Origin: Rufibacter sediminis
GTDB lineage: Bacteria; Bacteroidota; Bacteroidia; Cytophagales; Hymenobacteraceae
Assembly: GCF_014269285.1 (NCBI RefSeq)
Contig: NZ_JACOAF010000058.1
Span: forward strand, 191,269 to 255,268
Reading direction: 5' to 3'
DNA: 64,000 nucleotides
The translations under genes and the position numbers were made by a program. Every line of letters begins with the position of its first letter. The first letter of the stretch is position 1. The notes beneath the pieces are model-generated. The model worked only from the letters and a program-made list of their open reading frames with translations. It was not told where the DNA came from and ran no database searches. Of this stretch, positions 9,621-16,804 are shown piece by piece.

Positions 9621-9656
9621 TGAGACAAAGGCAGACTTGGTTTTGCCTTTGTCTCA
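9621..9656 (+). terminator. Intercistronic hairpin between susD and susE
   Basis: A 13-bp perfect stem (TGAGACAAAGGCA with its complement) and a 10-base loop, 10 bp after the susD stop. No long U tract follows, so it may be a partial terminator or an mRNA-stabilising hairpin that lowers susE relative to susCD. Confidence 0.55.
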
Positions 9657-9689
9657 ATAAATAAAGTCAGGCTTTAAAAAACTCCATTT

Positions 9690-10796
9690 ATGAAATTCTT
9701 ATACTTAAAACAGTTGCTTGTGTTTGTCTTTTGCCTGGGCTTATTGTCCTGTGAAAAAGATGAAGACATGGTGGTGATCCAGCCGGGCACCAAATCTCTG
9801 CTCTCCGCCACTCAGTCGGCGCTGGTGTTGACGGATCAGGATGCAAACAAAGACGCCATTACTTTCAGCTGGACGGCTCCTGATTTTGGATATAGCGCGG
9901 CCGTGAATTACTCCCTGGAGTTTGGTGTCAAAGGGACAGATTTTGCCAATGCCGTTGTGAAAGACTATGGCACCAGCCTGGTGAAAACCCTCAAAGTTTC
10001 TGAACTCAACGCCATCGCCAATGAATTAAAAATGACTGGCTTCCAAAAAGGAGATATGGAAGTAAGAGTGAAAGCAGGAGTAGGTGGTAATTATGCTCCT
10101 ACCTATTCTGATGTCACTGCGCTTCAGATAACTCCCTACCTATCTGAACCACCTTATGCTACTCTTTACCTGGTAGGAGCCGCTACAGAAGGTGCCTGGA
10201 ATGAGAATGCCGCCACTCCTATGTTCAGAAGTGCCACAGATCCTTTTGTGTTTACTTACACGGGCTATTTAAAGGCCGATGATTTCAAACTCTTAGGGCA
10301 ATTAGGCCAGTGGGCACCTTCCTGGGGAAGTGGCGAAACAGCCAATGGCGTGACCAAACTTGTTTTCCGTAGCTCTACGTCAGAAGCAGATGTCAATAAC
10401 TTCAAATCTTTGATAAAAGAGGCAGGATACCATACGGTTACCGTTAATCTGCGGGACATGACCATTACAGTGGAACCCTATGACGCAACCGGAAAACCTA
10501 CCTTCAATTCAATTGGTTTGGTTGGTGAATTTAACGGCTGGGCTGCTCCTGATGTGAAGTTAACCAAGACCACTGTGAACCCTCATATCTGGAGTGGATC
10601 AATCACATTGGCCAAAGCCTCAGAGTTGAAGTTCCGTGTGAATGAAGCCTGGGATACCAACTGGGGTTCCTCAACCGATGTTACTAAGCTTTATGGTAAA
10701 GGAGGAGCAGGTGCTTCCAATATTAAAATGGCCGCTGGCACTTATAAAGTGTTCTTCAATGACCTAACAGAGAACTATCTGTTTATTAAACAATAG
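9690..10796 (+). CDS. susE: SusE/SusF-like starch-binding outer-membrane lipoprotein
   Basis: A 368-residue lipoprotein (lipobox 'LGLLSC', Cys21). Residues ~35-135 resemble the N-terminal Ig-like SusE domain ('SATQSALVLTDQDANKDAITFSWT' region). Two similar carbohydrate-binding modules follow: one from ~150 ('LYLVGAATEGAWNE') and one from ~270 ('IGLVGEFNGWAAPD'). Each begins with the L/IVG...W pattern of starch-binding SusE/F modules and contains Trp residues that could stack on sugar rings. It is 78 bp after susD, in the usual C-D-E order. It has fewer modules than full SusF. The gene is followed by a strong terminator at 10818-10856, marking the end of the susCDE operon. Confidence 0.88.
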   Translation: MKFLYLKQLLVFVFCLGLLSCEKDEDMVVIQPGTKSLLSATQSALVLTDQDANKDAITFSWTAPDFGYSAAVNYSLEFGVKGTDFANAVVKDYGTSLVKTLKVSELNAIANELKMTGFQKGDMEVRVKAGVGGNYAPTYSDVTALQITPYLSEPPYATLYLVGAATEGAWNENAATPMFRSATDPFVFTYTGYLKADDFKLLGQLGQWAPSWGSGETANGVTKLVFRSSTSEADVNNFKSLIKEAGYHTVTVNLRDMTITVEPYDATGKPTFNSIGLVGEFNGWAAPDVKLTKTTVNPHIWSGSITLAKASELKFRVNEAWDTNWGSSTDVTKLYGKGGAGASNIKMAAGTYKVFFNDLTENYLFIKQ

Positions 10797-10817
10797 GCAG
10801 CACTCTGGTTTTGTAGA

Positions 10818-10856
10818 AAGAGGTTATCTCACTTGTCACAAAGGAGATAACCTCTT
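10818..10856 (+). terminator. Terminator of susCDE operon
   Basis: A 13-bp perfect stem (AAGAGGTTATCTC with its complement), 13-base loop, followed by a T-rich run (TCTCTTTT). It lies 22 bp after the susE stop. Confidence 0.8.
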
Positions 10857-11039
10857 CTCTTTTAAAGCGAGTATTACAACCTTCAATCCAAAAACAGCCG
10901 GTAAGGCACCATCCTGTTTTAAGCGTCTTTTTACAGAATAGCATCAAAAGCGCTAACAGAATTCACCCGTAAGCTTGACTCGCTTTTTATAGATGCTTCA
11001 GGAGTGTTTTCCAAAATTCACCCTTAAAACGGAATACCT

Positions 11040-11064
11040 AGTAGTGCTCCTTTGGTGCACTACT
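11040..11064. promoter_or_regulatory. Inverted repeat upstream of amylase gene
   Basis: AGTAGTGC and GCACTACT separated by 9 bases, ~45 bp before the start codon at 11110. It could be an operator or a leader hairpin. There is no T tract. Confidence 0.3.
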
Positions 11065-11109
11065 GGGTATAAAACAGATCACATTTTGATTACTAATTCC
11101 TGCTTACTT

Positions 11110-12678
11110 ATGAAAAAACGGACCCTTTCCCAACTGACCGCCGCCGCTTTGAGCCTTTTTACTGCTTTTGGACCGGTGCAGGAAGTGCACGCGCAGCAAA
11201 GCAAAGCCAGCCAGTGGCCTCGGGGCATTACCTATGAGATCTTCGTGCAGTCTTTCGCTGATTCAAACGGCGACGGCATCGGTGACATCAAAGGAATGAC
11301 TTCCAAGTTGGACTACCTGAAAGACCTGGGCGTGGAGGCCGTGTGGCTCATGCCCATGAACCCTTCGCCGTCTTACCACAAATACGATGTCACCGATTAC
11401 TACGGCATCCACCCGGATTACGGCACCATGGCCGATTTCAAGGAGTTCATCAGCCAGGCGCACAAGCGCAACATCAAAGTAGTGATGGACATGGTCTTGA
11501 ACCATTCTTCCAACCAACACCCCTGGTTTGTAGACGCGGTCAAAAACGAGAACAGCCCTTACCGCGATTACTACGTCTGGACCCACAAAAACGACCCGCA
11601 GACGCAAAAAGAAGGAAGACCCACCGGCGCCGACTCCGACAACACGCAGCACTGGCATAAGGTAGAAGGCAGTGATTACCTGTACTACGGCTACTTCTAT
11701 GACGGCATGCCCGACCTGAACTTCGACAGCCCGAAACTGCGCGAGGAGGTCTTCAAGATTGGGCGTTTCTGGTTTACCGAGATCGGGGTGGATGGTTTCC
11801 GCCTGGATGCGGCCCGCCACATTTTCCCGGATGAGCGGCCTATAGATAATCATAACTGGTGGGTGTATTTCCGGAACGAGATGCTTAAAGCGAACAAAGA
11901 CGTGTACCTGGTAGGCGAGGTGTGGGCACCGTCCGACATCGTGGCGCCTTATCTGAAGGGATTGCCCGCCTTGTTTAACTTCGAGATGAGCTGGAACATC
12001 CCCAAAGCAGTAAACGAAGGAAGAGGCGATTCACTGGCCATCAAACACGCCAAGATCACCAACTTCTACCAATCCGTAAACCCTGATTTCGTGGACGCCA
12101 CCATCCTGAGCAACCATGATCAGAACCGGATCATGAGCACCTTGAACAACGATGTGAACAAAGCCAAGATGGCGGCTTCGTTGCTCTTAACCTTGCCGGG
12201 TTCTCCGTACCTGTATTACGGCGAGGAGATTGGCATGACCGGGAAGAAACCCGACGAGCAGATCAGGGAGCCTTTCCTTTGGGACACCAAAGCCAAGGAC
12301 AAGAGCCGCACCAGCTGGATGAAACCCGTGAACACCACCGATGAAACCGTGAAATCTGTGGCGGCGCAGAAGAAAGACAAGAACTCCATCTACCACCACT
12401 ACAAAACCCTGATCAGCCTCAGGAATGGCAGCAAAGCCCTCACGTACGGCTCCATTGAACCCGTTCAACTGGAAGAGAAAAGCATCAGCGCGTTTGTCAG
12501 AACCCAGGGAGACGAGTCGGTGCTGGCCTTGCATAACCTCTCCGCGAAGGAAGTCACCGTTGCGCTTCCGAATAACCTGAGCTCTTATACCAAAGCGCTC
12601 TACAAAGGGAAAGGAAGCCAGCAGAAAGGAGCCTCGGTTACCTTGCCGGCCTACACCAGTTTGGTGCTGAAGAAGTAA
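11110..12678 (+). CDS. Secreted GH13 alpha-amylase family enzyme
   Basis: A 522-residue alpha-amylase family glycosidase. The start at 11110 gives a clean Sec signal cleaved near 'VHAQQ' (~30); there is no lipobox, so it is probably periplasmic or secreted. The (beta/alpha)8 barrel motifs are complete: 'YEIFVQSFADSNGDGIGD' (region of the first strand), 'DMVLNHSS', 'GVDGFRLDAARH' with nucleophile Asp233, 'LVGEVWAP' with acid/base Glu270, and 'SNHDQNR' with transition-state Asp337. A small all-beta C-terminal domain begins near 430. The sequence resembles oligosaccharide-acting GH13 members (alpha-glucosidase/alpha-amylase type); exact bond specificity cannot be read. It is convergent with the MFS gene across a 22-bp-stem terminator. 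It fills the SusG-like role but lacks a lipid anchor. Confidence 0.92.
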   Translation: MKKRTLSQLTAAALSLFTAFGPVQEVHAQQSKASQWPRGITYEIFVQSFADSNGDGIGDIKGMTSKLDYLKDLGVEAVWLMPMNPSPSYHKYDVTDYYGIHPDYGTMADFKEFISQAHKRNIKVVMDMVLNHSSNQHPWFVDAVKNENSPYRDYYVWTHKNDPQTQKEGRPTGADSDNTQHWHKVEGSDYLYYGYFYDGMPDLNFDSPKLREEVFKIGRFWFTEIGVDGFRLDAARHIFPDERPIDNHNWWVYFRNEMLKANKDVYLVGEVWAPSDIVAPYLKGLPALFNFEMSWNIPKAVNEGRGDSLAIKHAKITNFYQSVNPDFVDATILSNHDQNRIMSTLNNDVNKAKMAASLLLTLPGSPYLYYGEEIGMTGKKPDEQIREPFLWDTKAKDKSRTSWMKPVNTTDETVKSVAAQKKDKNSIYHHYKTLISLRNGSKALTYGSIEPVQLEEKSISAFVRTQGDESVLALHNLSAKEVTVALPNNLSSYTKALYKGKGSQQKGASVTLPAYTSLVLKK

Positions 12679-12690
12679 ATCCAGCCAGCA

Positions 12691-12726
12691 CGTTTCTAGC
12701 CTGTTTTTCTTAAAACAGCCTTAAAA
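12691..12726. repeat. Intergenic hairpin repeat, degenerate copy
   Basis: GCCTGTTTTTCTTAAAACAG-type stem just after the amylase stop. It overlaps the left end of the following terminator by a few bases. Confidence 0.5.
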
Positions 12727-12767
12727 AGGAAGAGCCCGGGACATTGTCCCGGGCTCTTCCTTTTTAA
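12721..12767. terminator. Bidirectional terminator, amylase / MFS
   Basis: A perfect 22-bp stem (core GGAAGAGCCCGGGAC) with a 3-base loop, and A/T runs at both bases giving U tracts in either direction. It lies between two convergent genes. Confidence 0.95.
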
Positions 12768-12779
12768 GTTTAAAGCTGA

Positions 12780-14099
12780 TTACTGTTCATCCACGTCGCG
12801 CACCATCAAGGTCATGAAACCGGCCAGGATCATGGAGCAGCCGCCCACCACCAACACGTAAATAGACTCGCCGTGAAAGATGTTCTTGTTGATGAAATCC
12901 AGCAAAGAACCCGCCACAATCTGCGGGATCACAATGAAGAAGTTGAACACCCCCATGTAGTAGCCCATCCGTTTAGCCGGCAATGAACCCGCCAGAATGG
13001 CGTAAGGCATGGTGAGAATACTGGCCCAGGCAATGCCCACGCCAATCATGGACACCAACAGCATATTGGGGTTGCTGATGAAGAAGATAGAAATCAACCC
13101 CAGCCCGCCAATAAGCAGGCAGATGAGGTGCGTCACGCGGCGGTTGGTCTTTTTGGCGATAACGGGCAACACAAACGCGAAAATAGCCGAGATACCGTTG
13201 TACACCGCAAAGCAAATGCCCACCCAGTCGGCGCCTTCGTTGTAGAGTTTTGAGGTGGTGTCAGACGTGCCGTACACGTGGCTGGTAACGGCAGGAGTGG
13301 TGAAAATCCACATCGCGAAGAGGGCAAACCAGGTGAAGAACTGCACAAACGCCAGCTGCAGCATGGTCTTCGGCATTTTGAAGATGCCCAGGAAGGTCTC
13401 AGAAACGCCTTGCCAGAAGGTAGTTTCGCTGTTCTCGCGTTTGAACTCGTCTAAATCCTCCGGCGGATATTCTTTCGTTTTGATCACCGTCCAGAGCACC
13501 GCCAAGAAGAACACCACGCCGCCGCTGTAAAAAGCCCACTTCACCGACGGGGGAATCTCACCGGCCGGAGCTGTGTTCGGCAACCCGATCCAGTTGTTGA
13601 AGATCCAGGGCAGGGAAGAGGCGACCACCGCTCCCACGCCAATGAAGAAGGTCTGGGCCGCAAACCCCGAGGTCCGCTGATCAGAGGGGAGCAAATCGCC
13701 CACCAGCGCCCGGAACGGTTCCATGGAAATGTTGATGGAGGTATCCAGAATCCAGAGCATGCCTACCGCCATCCAGAGCACCGAGGCGTTGGGCATGATG
13801 AGCAACGACAACGAGGCCAAAATGGCTCCCACCAGGAAGAAAGGCTTGCGCCGTCCGAAGATCGGATTCCAGGTGCGGTCACTCAGGTACCCGATCACCG
13901 GCTGCACCAGTAACCCGGTCACCGGAGCGGCAAGCCAGTATAGGGCGATCTCCGTTCCGCCCAATGTCTCAAAAATCCGGCTCACGTTGGCGTTCTGCAA
14001 CGCGAACCCAAATTGAATTCCCATAAACCCGAAACTCATGTTCCAGATCTGCCAGAAACTTAGGCGGGGCTTGGCTTGCGCCGGTAGTACTTGTGCCAT
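12780..14099 (-). CDS. MFS sugar transporter, SLC45/MalT-like
   Basis: A 439-residue inner-membrane carrier with ~12 hydrophobic segments. The loop 'GYLSDRTWNPIFGRRKPFF' after the second segment (~65-85) is the MFS motif A as found in the SLC45/GPH-like sucrose/maltose symporters. 'MEPFRALVGDLLPSDQRTSG' is another conserved stretch of this group. It is most likely a proton symporter for maltose or another small alpha-glucoside, matching the cytoplasmic maltose phosphorylase encoded upstream in the same direction. It is the last gene of the minus-strand series; 535 bp including a composite repeat separate it from the GH13 gene. Confidence 0.88.
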   Translation of the reverse strand: MAQVLPAQAKPRLSFWQIWNMSFGFMGIQFGFALQNANVSRIFETLGGTEIALYWLAAPVTGLLVQPVIGYLSDRTWNPIFGRRKPFFLVGAILASLSLLIMPNASVLWMAVGMLWILDTSINISMEPFRALVGDLLPSDQRTSGFAAQTFFIGVGAVVASSLPWIFNNWIGLPNTAPAGEIPPSVKWAFYSGGVVFFLAVLWTVIKTKEYPPEDLDEFKRENSETTFWQGVSETFLGIFKMPKTMLQLAFVQFFTWFALFAMWIFTTPAVTSHVYGTSDTTSKLYNEGADWVGICFAVYNGISAIFAFVLPVIAKKTNRRVTHLICLLIGGLGLISIFFISNPNMLLVSMIGVGIAWASILTMPYAILAGSLPAKRMGYYMGVFNFFIVIPQIVAGSLLDFINKNIFHGESIYVLVVGGCSMILAGFMTLMVRDVDEQ

Positions 14100-14196
14100 G
14101 TTGGTGTAGTTGGGGTTCGTTCTTCTGTTGTAAAGTGCCGTTTTATATCTCTGTTTCTGCTATCTATTTCTTTCAAATCTTTGCTGACTAATTCAG

Positions 14197-14333
14197 CTGG
14201 CGCGAGACTACCGTCTCGTGACCTCAGATGCCGGGAGTCTCCAGACTCCCAACTATTGCAATTCAGCTCATGGTTTCCGGCGAGTCTGGAGACTCGCCTC
14301 ATCCATCGGCACGAGACTGGAGTCTCGCGCCAG
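14197..14333. mobile_element. Composite hairpin element (MITE/REP-like), copy 1
   Basis: A 137-bp element. Its ends are an exact 13-bp inverted repeat (CTGGCGCGAGACT at the left), inside a ~24-bp imperfect inverted repeat, each of which is itself a hairpin. Two more internal hairpins (GGGAGTCTCCAGACTCCC and GGCGAGTCTGGAGACTCGCC) share the GAGTCT/AGACTC core. It shares order and orientation with copy 2 at 16561-16704. No transposase and no clear target duplication are seen. Confidence 0.75.
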
Positions 14334-14340
14334 GTGGTTT

Positions 14341-14382
14341 TCTGCTTTGGGCCTGTTTATAGGAAAACAGGCCCAAAACAGA
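14341..14382. repeat. Intergenic hairpin repeat
   Basis: An 18-bp stem with one G-T pair (GGGCCTGTTT ... AAACAGGCCC) and a 6-base loop. It starts 7 bp after the composite element. A member of the window-wide hairpin family. Confidence 0.75.
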
Positions 14383-14634
14383 GAGTAGTAAGTCGTGTTT
14401 CCTCAGCCGAGGGTGATATGCTTTTAAACAGTCGCAATATCGGCCAGTCTCAATTCATTTAGACGCCTTGGGTGAACATCCACAGGTCAAACGCGATTTC
14501 CTCCTTCTTTACCTTTACAGATGTCTTGCAAAGGTTCTGAATTTTCACCGGCATTCTATTTACCATTCTCCGTTTTAAGGCCGATTTTCTGAAACGTTGC
14601 AAAAAGCCCGCCTCATGAAATTCCCTGTTCCCGA

Positions 14635-16524
14635 TTACTTTTTCTGCAGCAGGAAAACATGTGCGCTCATGGGAGCCAGGGTGATGCTGGTTTTCACGGT
14701 CGGTTGGAAGAACAACGGCGGGGTGTCTGTCAATAAATCCTGAAGCAGAAATGTGCCTTTGTTGTCCAGGCCTAAGGCAGTCAAGGCGTTGGCAGGTAAG
14801 GTCAGGGCGTAATCAGCGTTCTGGCGGCTGAAGTTCACCAGCACCAGAATACGTTCCTCCGCCGTGTGGCGCAGATAGGCGTAGACGCCAGCGGGGGCGG
14901 TGCCTTCCTGAGCTGTCAGGGCGTAGAATTTTCCCTTCCGGATGGCTTCGCGGCCGGTGCTCAGGTTGAGCAGCTTGGTGTAGAATTCGCGGAGGCGTTG
15001 CTGATCTTGAGTGAGTTTTCCGCCGTCAAATTTGCCACCGTTCATCCAGGCTTGGTGCGCCGGAACGCCCCAGTAGTCAAAGATGGTGGTGCGGCCGTCC
15101 TCACCCTGGAAGCCTTCGTGGCCTTTGCCGGGCTCGCCTACTTCCTGCCCGAAATACACCAGCACTGGTCCGCTGCCCAGGGTGGCGCTCACGGTCATGG
15201 CCGGAATACCTGCCAAGGGAGTCCCCGCAAAATCAGGGGAGGCGATCCGCTGCTCATCGTGGTTTTCCAGGAAACGAAGCATGTGGCTGGAGATGCCGCG
15301 GCTTTCTTCCTGCCACACCTTTGTGATATCAGCGGTATTGCCCTGGCCTTTGTTCTCCATCAGGCGGCGCAAACCATCGTACAAACCTACTTTGTCATAG
15401 AGGTAGTCAAACTTGCCGGTACTGATGTAGTTGCGGTATTCTTTGGGATTGTAAATCTCCGCGATGAACGTAATACCGGGGTGTTGGGCTTTCACCTGCG
15501 GGATCACCCAGGCCCAGAATTCAACGGGCACCATCTCGGCCATGTCACAGCGGAAACCATCTACGCCTTTGCCGGCCCAGAAAAGCAGGATGTCGCGCAT
15601 CTTGGTCCAGGTGTCCGGAATGGGGGCGAAGTGCTTCGTGCGGTTGTTCTGGTAATCAACACCATAGTTCAGTTTCACGGTTTCAAACCAGTCGTCTACC
15701 TTGGGCGATGCGCTGAACACGTCGTTGCCCGAGGCTTTGGCGGGGTTTTCCGCAAACTTGCCATTTTCCAGCGGTCCTTTCAGCGCCGGGCCCAACGGAT
15801 TGTTGGACTCGGGAACTTGCAGAGCCTGCCCCGGAATGTAGTAGAAGTTGTTGTTGGGTTTGAAGGCCACGGTGTTGTCGTCCTTCGCCCCGAAATCTTC
15901 CACGCCAGCAGGTTTGGCATCTGACCGATACGTACGGGCTACGTGGTTGGGCACAAAGTCAATCAAGACCTTCAGGTTGTTGGCGTGCGTACGTTGCACC
16001 AGGGCTTCAAACTCCGTCATCCGTTTCCGGACATCCACGGCCAGATCGGGGTTCACGTCATAGTAATCCTTGATGGCGTACGGCGAGCCCGCGCGGCCTT
16101 TCACCACATCGGCATCGTCCAGCGGAATCCCGAACTTGGTGTAATCGGTCATGAAGGCATGCTCCAGCACGCCGGTGTACCACACGTGGGTAGCACCCAG
16201 TTGCTTGATCTCCTGCAGCGCTTTGTCTGAGATGTCATTGAACTTGCCCACGCCATTCTCCTGAGCCGTGCCGTAGGTTTTATTCACGGTTTTCTTGTTC
16301 CCGAACAGGCGCGTCATCATCTGGTAAATGACCAACTTATTGTCCGTCACCTCTTCCTCGGTGGTGTTCGGGTCTGTAGCTGGGGGAGGGGCTGGCATGG
16401 TACTGGCCTGTTCTTTGGTTTCAGAAGTGCTGGTTTGGGTAGGGGCCGTGGAAGTACAGGCTCCCGCCAGCGCCGCCATCAGCACATAGGAAATAAAAGG
16501 ACGTTTGGTGTGTTTTTGTAGCAT
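14635..16524 (-). CDS. Lipoprotein GH13 alpha-amylase family enzyme
   Basis: A 629-residue GH13 glycosidase. An ATG at 16524 gives a lipoprotein signal with lipobox 'LAGAC' (Cys23); an upstream in-frame ATG at 16548 adds 8 residues and is less likely. A Pro/Thr/Ser/Glu-rich linker (~25-65) precedes the barrel, as in surface-anchored enzymes. Catalytic residues are visible: Asp327 in 'GVDGFRCDMAEMVP', Glu356 in 'FIAEIYNP', Asp423 in 'ENHDEQR'. The conserved 'DFVPNHVAR' is the first GH13 region. The C-terminal ~90 residues form a beta domain. It is the best SusG counterpart here (lipid-anchored, starch-degrading), by inference. A composite repeat element lies in each of the gaps on either side of the gene. 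Confidence 0.9.
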   Translation of the reverse strand: MLQKHTKRPFISYVLMAALAGACTSTAPTQTSTSETKEQASTMPAPPPATDPNTTEEEVTDNKLVIYQMMTRLFGNKKTVNKTYGTAQENGVGKFNDISDKALQEIKQLGATHVWYTGVLEHAFMTDYTKFGIPLDDADVVKGRAGSPYAIKDYYDVNPDLAVDVRKRMTEFEALVQRTHANNLKVLIDFVPNHVARTYRSDAKPAGVEDFGAKDDNTVAFKPNNNFYYIPGQALQVPESNNPLGPALKGPLENGKFAENPAKASGNDVFSASPKVDDWFETVKLNYGVDYQNNRTKHFAPIPDTWTKMRDILLFWAGKGVDGFRCDMAEMVPVEFWAWVIPQVKAQHPGITFIAEIYNPKEYRNYISTGKFDYLYDKVGLYDGLRRLMENKGQGNTADITKVWQEESRGISSHMLRFLENHDEQRIASPDFAGTPLAGIPAMTVSATLGSGPVLVYFGQEVGEPGKGHEGFQGEDGRTTIFDYWGVPAHQAWMNGGKFDGGKLTQDQQRLREFYTKLLNLSTGREAIRKGKFYALTAQEGTAPAGVYAYLRHTAEERILVLVNFSRQNADYALTLPANALTALGLDNKGTFLLQDLLTDTPPLFFQPTVKTSITLAPMSAHVFLLQKK

Positions 16525-16560
16525 GTGGCACGTTTGATCGTGAAACAAGAATTTTGATAA

Positions 16561-16704
16561 CTTGCGCGAGTCTCCAGACTCGTGACCTGGGGTGATGGTA
16601 GTCTCCAGACTCCCGGGTTCCGGCTGGTGGTTCCCGGTTCGTGGTTCCCGGCGAGTCTAGAGACTCGCTTCATCCTTTGTCACGAGACTTCAGTCTCGCG
16701 CCAG
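16561..16704. mobile_element. Composite hairpin element (MITE/REP-like), copy 2
   Basis: A 144-bp element with the same four-hairpin plan as copy 1. The left end is CTTGCGCGAG..., the right end ...AGTCTCGCGCCAG. Internal AGTCTCCAGACT and CGAGTCTAGAGACTCG hairpins are present. Ends match copy 1 closely; the middle differs. Confidence 0.75.
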
Positions 16705-16717
16705 TTTTTTATATTTG

Positions 16718-16753
16718 GTTTTGAGCCTACTTTCAAGAAAATAGGCTCAAAAC
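16718..16753. repeat. Intergenic hairpin repeat
   Basis: Stem GTTTTGAGCCTACTTT / AAAATAGGCTCAAAAC (one mismatched pair) with a short loop. The arms differ from other copies, but pairing is kept. It lies 14 bp beyond composite element copy 2, the same arrangement as at 14333/14341. Confidence 0.7.
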
Positions 16754-16804
16754 GCATTAGCGCAGCAGTTAGCTCCGGGCTGAATCCAGCAAGCCGGAAT
16801 CTGA

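Larger units (their letters stand above)
10797..11109 (+). other. Gap between susE and the amylase gene
   Basis: A 313-bp region. It holds the susE terminator (10818-10856), a weak remnant of the hairpin family around 10907-10935, and an 8-bp-stem inverted repeat at 11040-11064 that sits ~45 bp before the amylase start and could be regulatory. An in-frame ATG at 10993 would give the amylase 39 extra N-terminal residues ahead of a good signal peptide and is not preferred. No ATCGAT-type operator is seen here. Confidence 0.6.
14100..14634. other. Repeat-filled gap between MFS and GH13 genes
   Basis: A 535-bp region within a same-strand gene series. It holds the composite four-hairpin element at 14197-14333, a copy of the hairpin family at 14341-14382, and a half copy around 14571-14597. 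Open frames through the composite element are made by the repeat and are not genes. Confidence 0.75.

Noticed and set aside
14060-14302. Short frames at 14060-14302 and 16479-16673 (minus strand) sharing the peptide RVSRLAGNHE
   Set aside because: The shared peptide is the translation of the composite hairpin element, not a conserved protein. It is recorded as a repeat instead.
14866-15924. 352-residue open frame antisense to the lipoprotein GH13
   Set aside because: Shadow of a clear GH13 gene with all catalytic residues in place.
14197-16704. CRISPR array
   Set aside because: The repeated hairpins are grouped in two blocks of four with unequal spacing and are palindromes with different arms; no repeat-spacer series and no cas genes.
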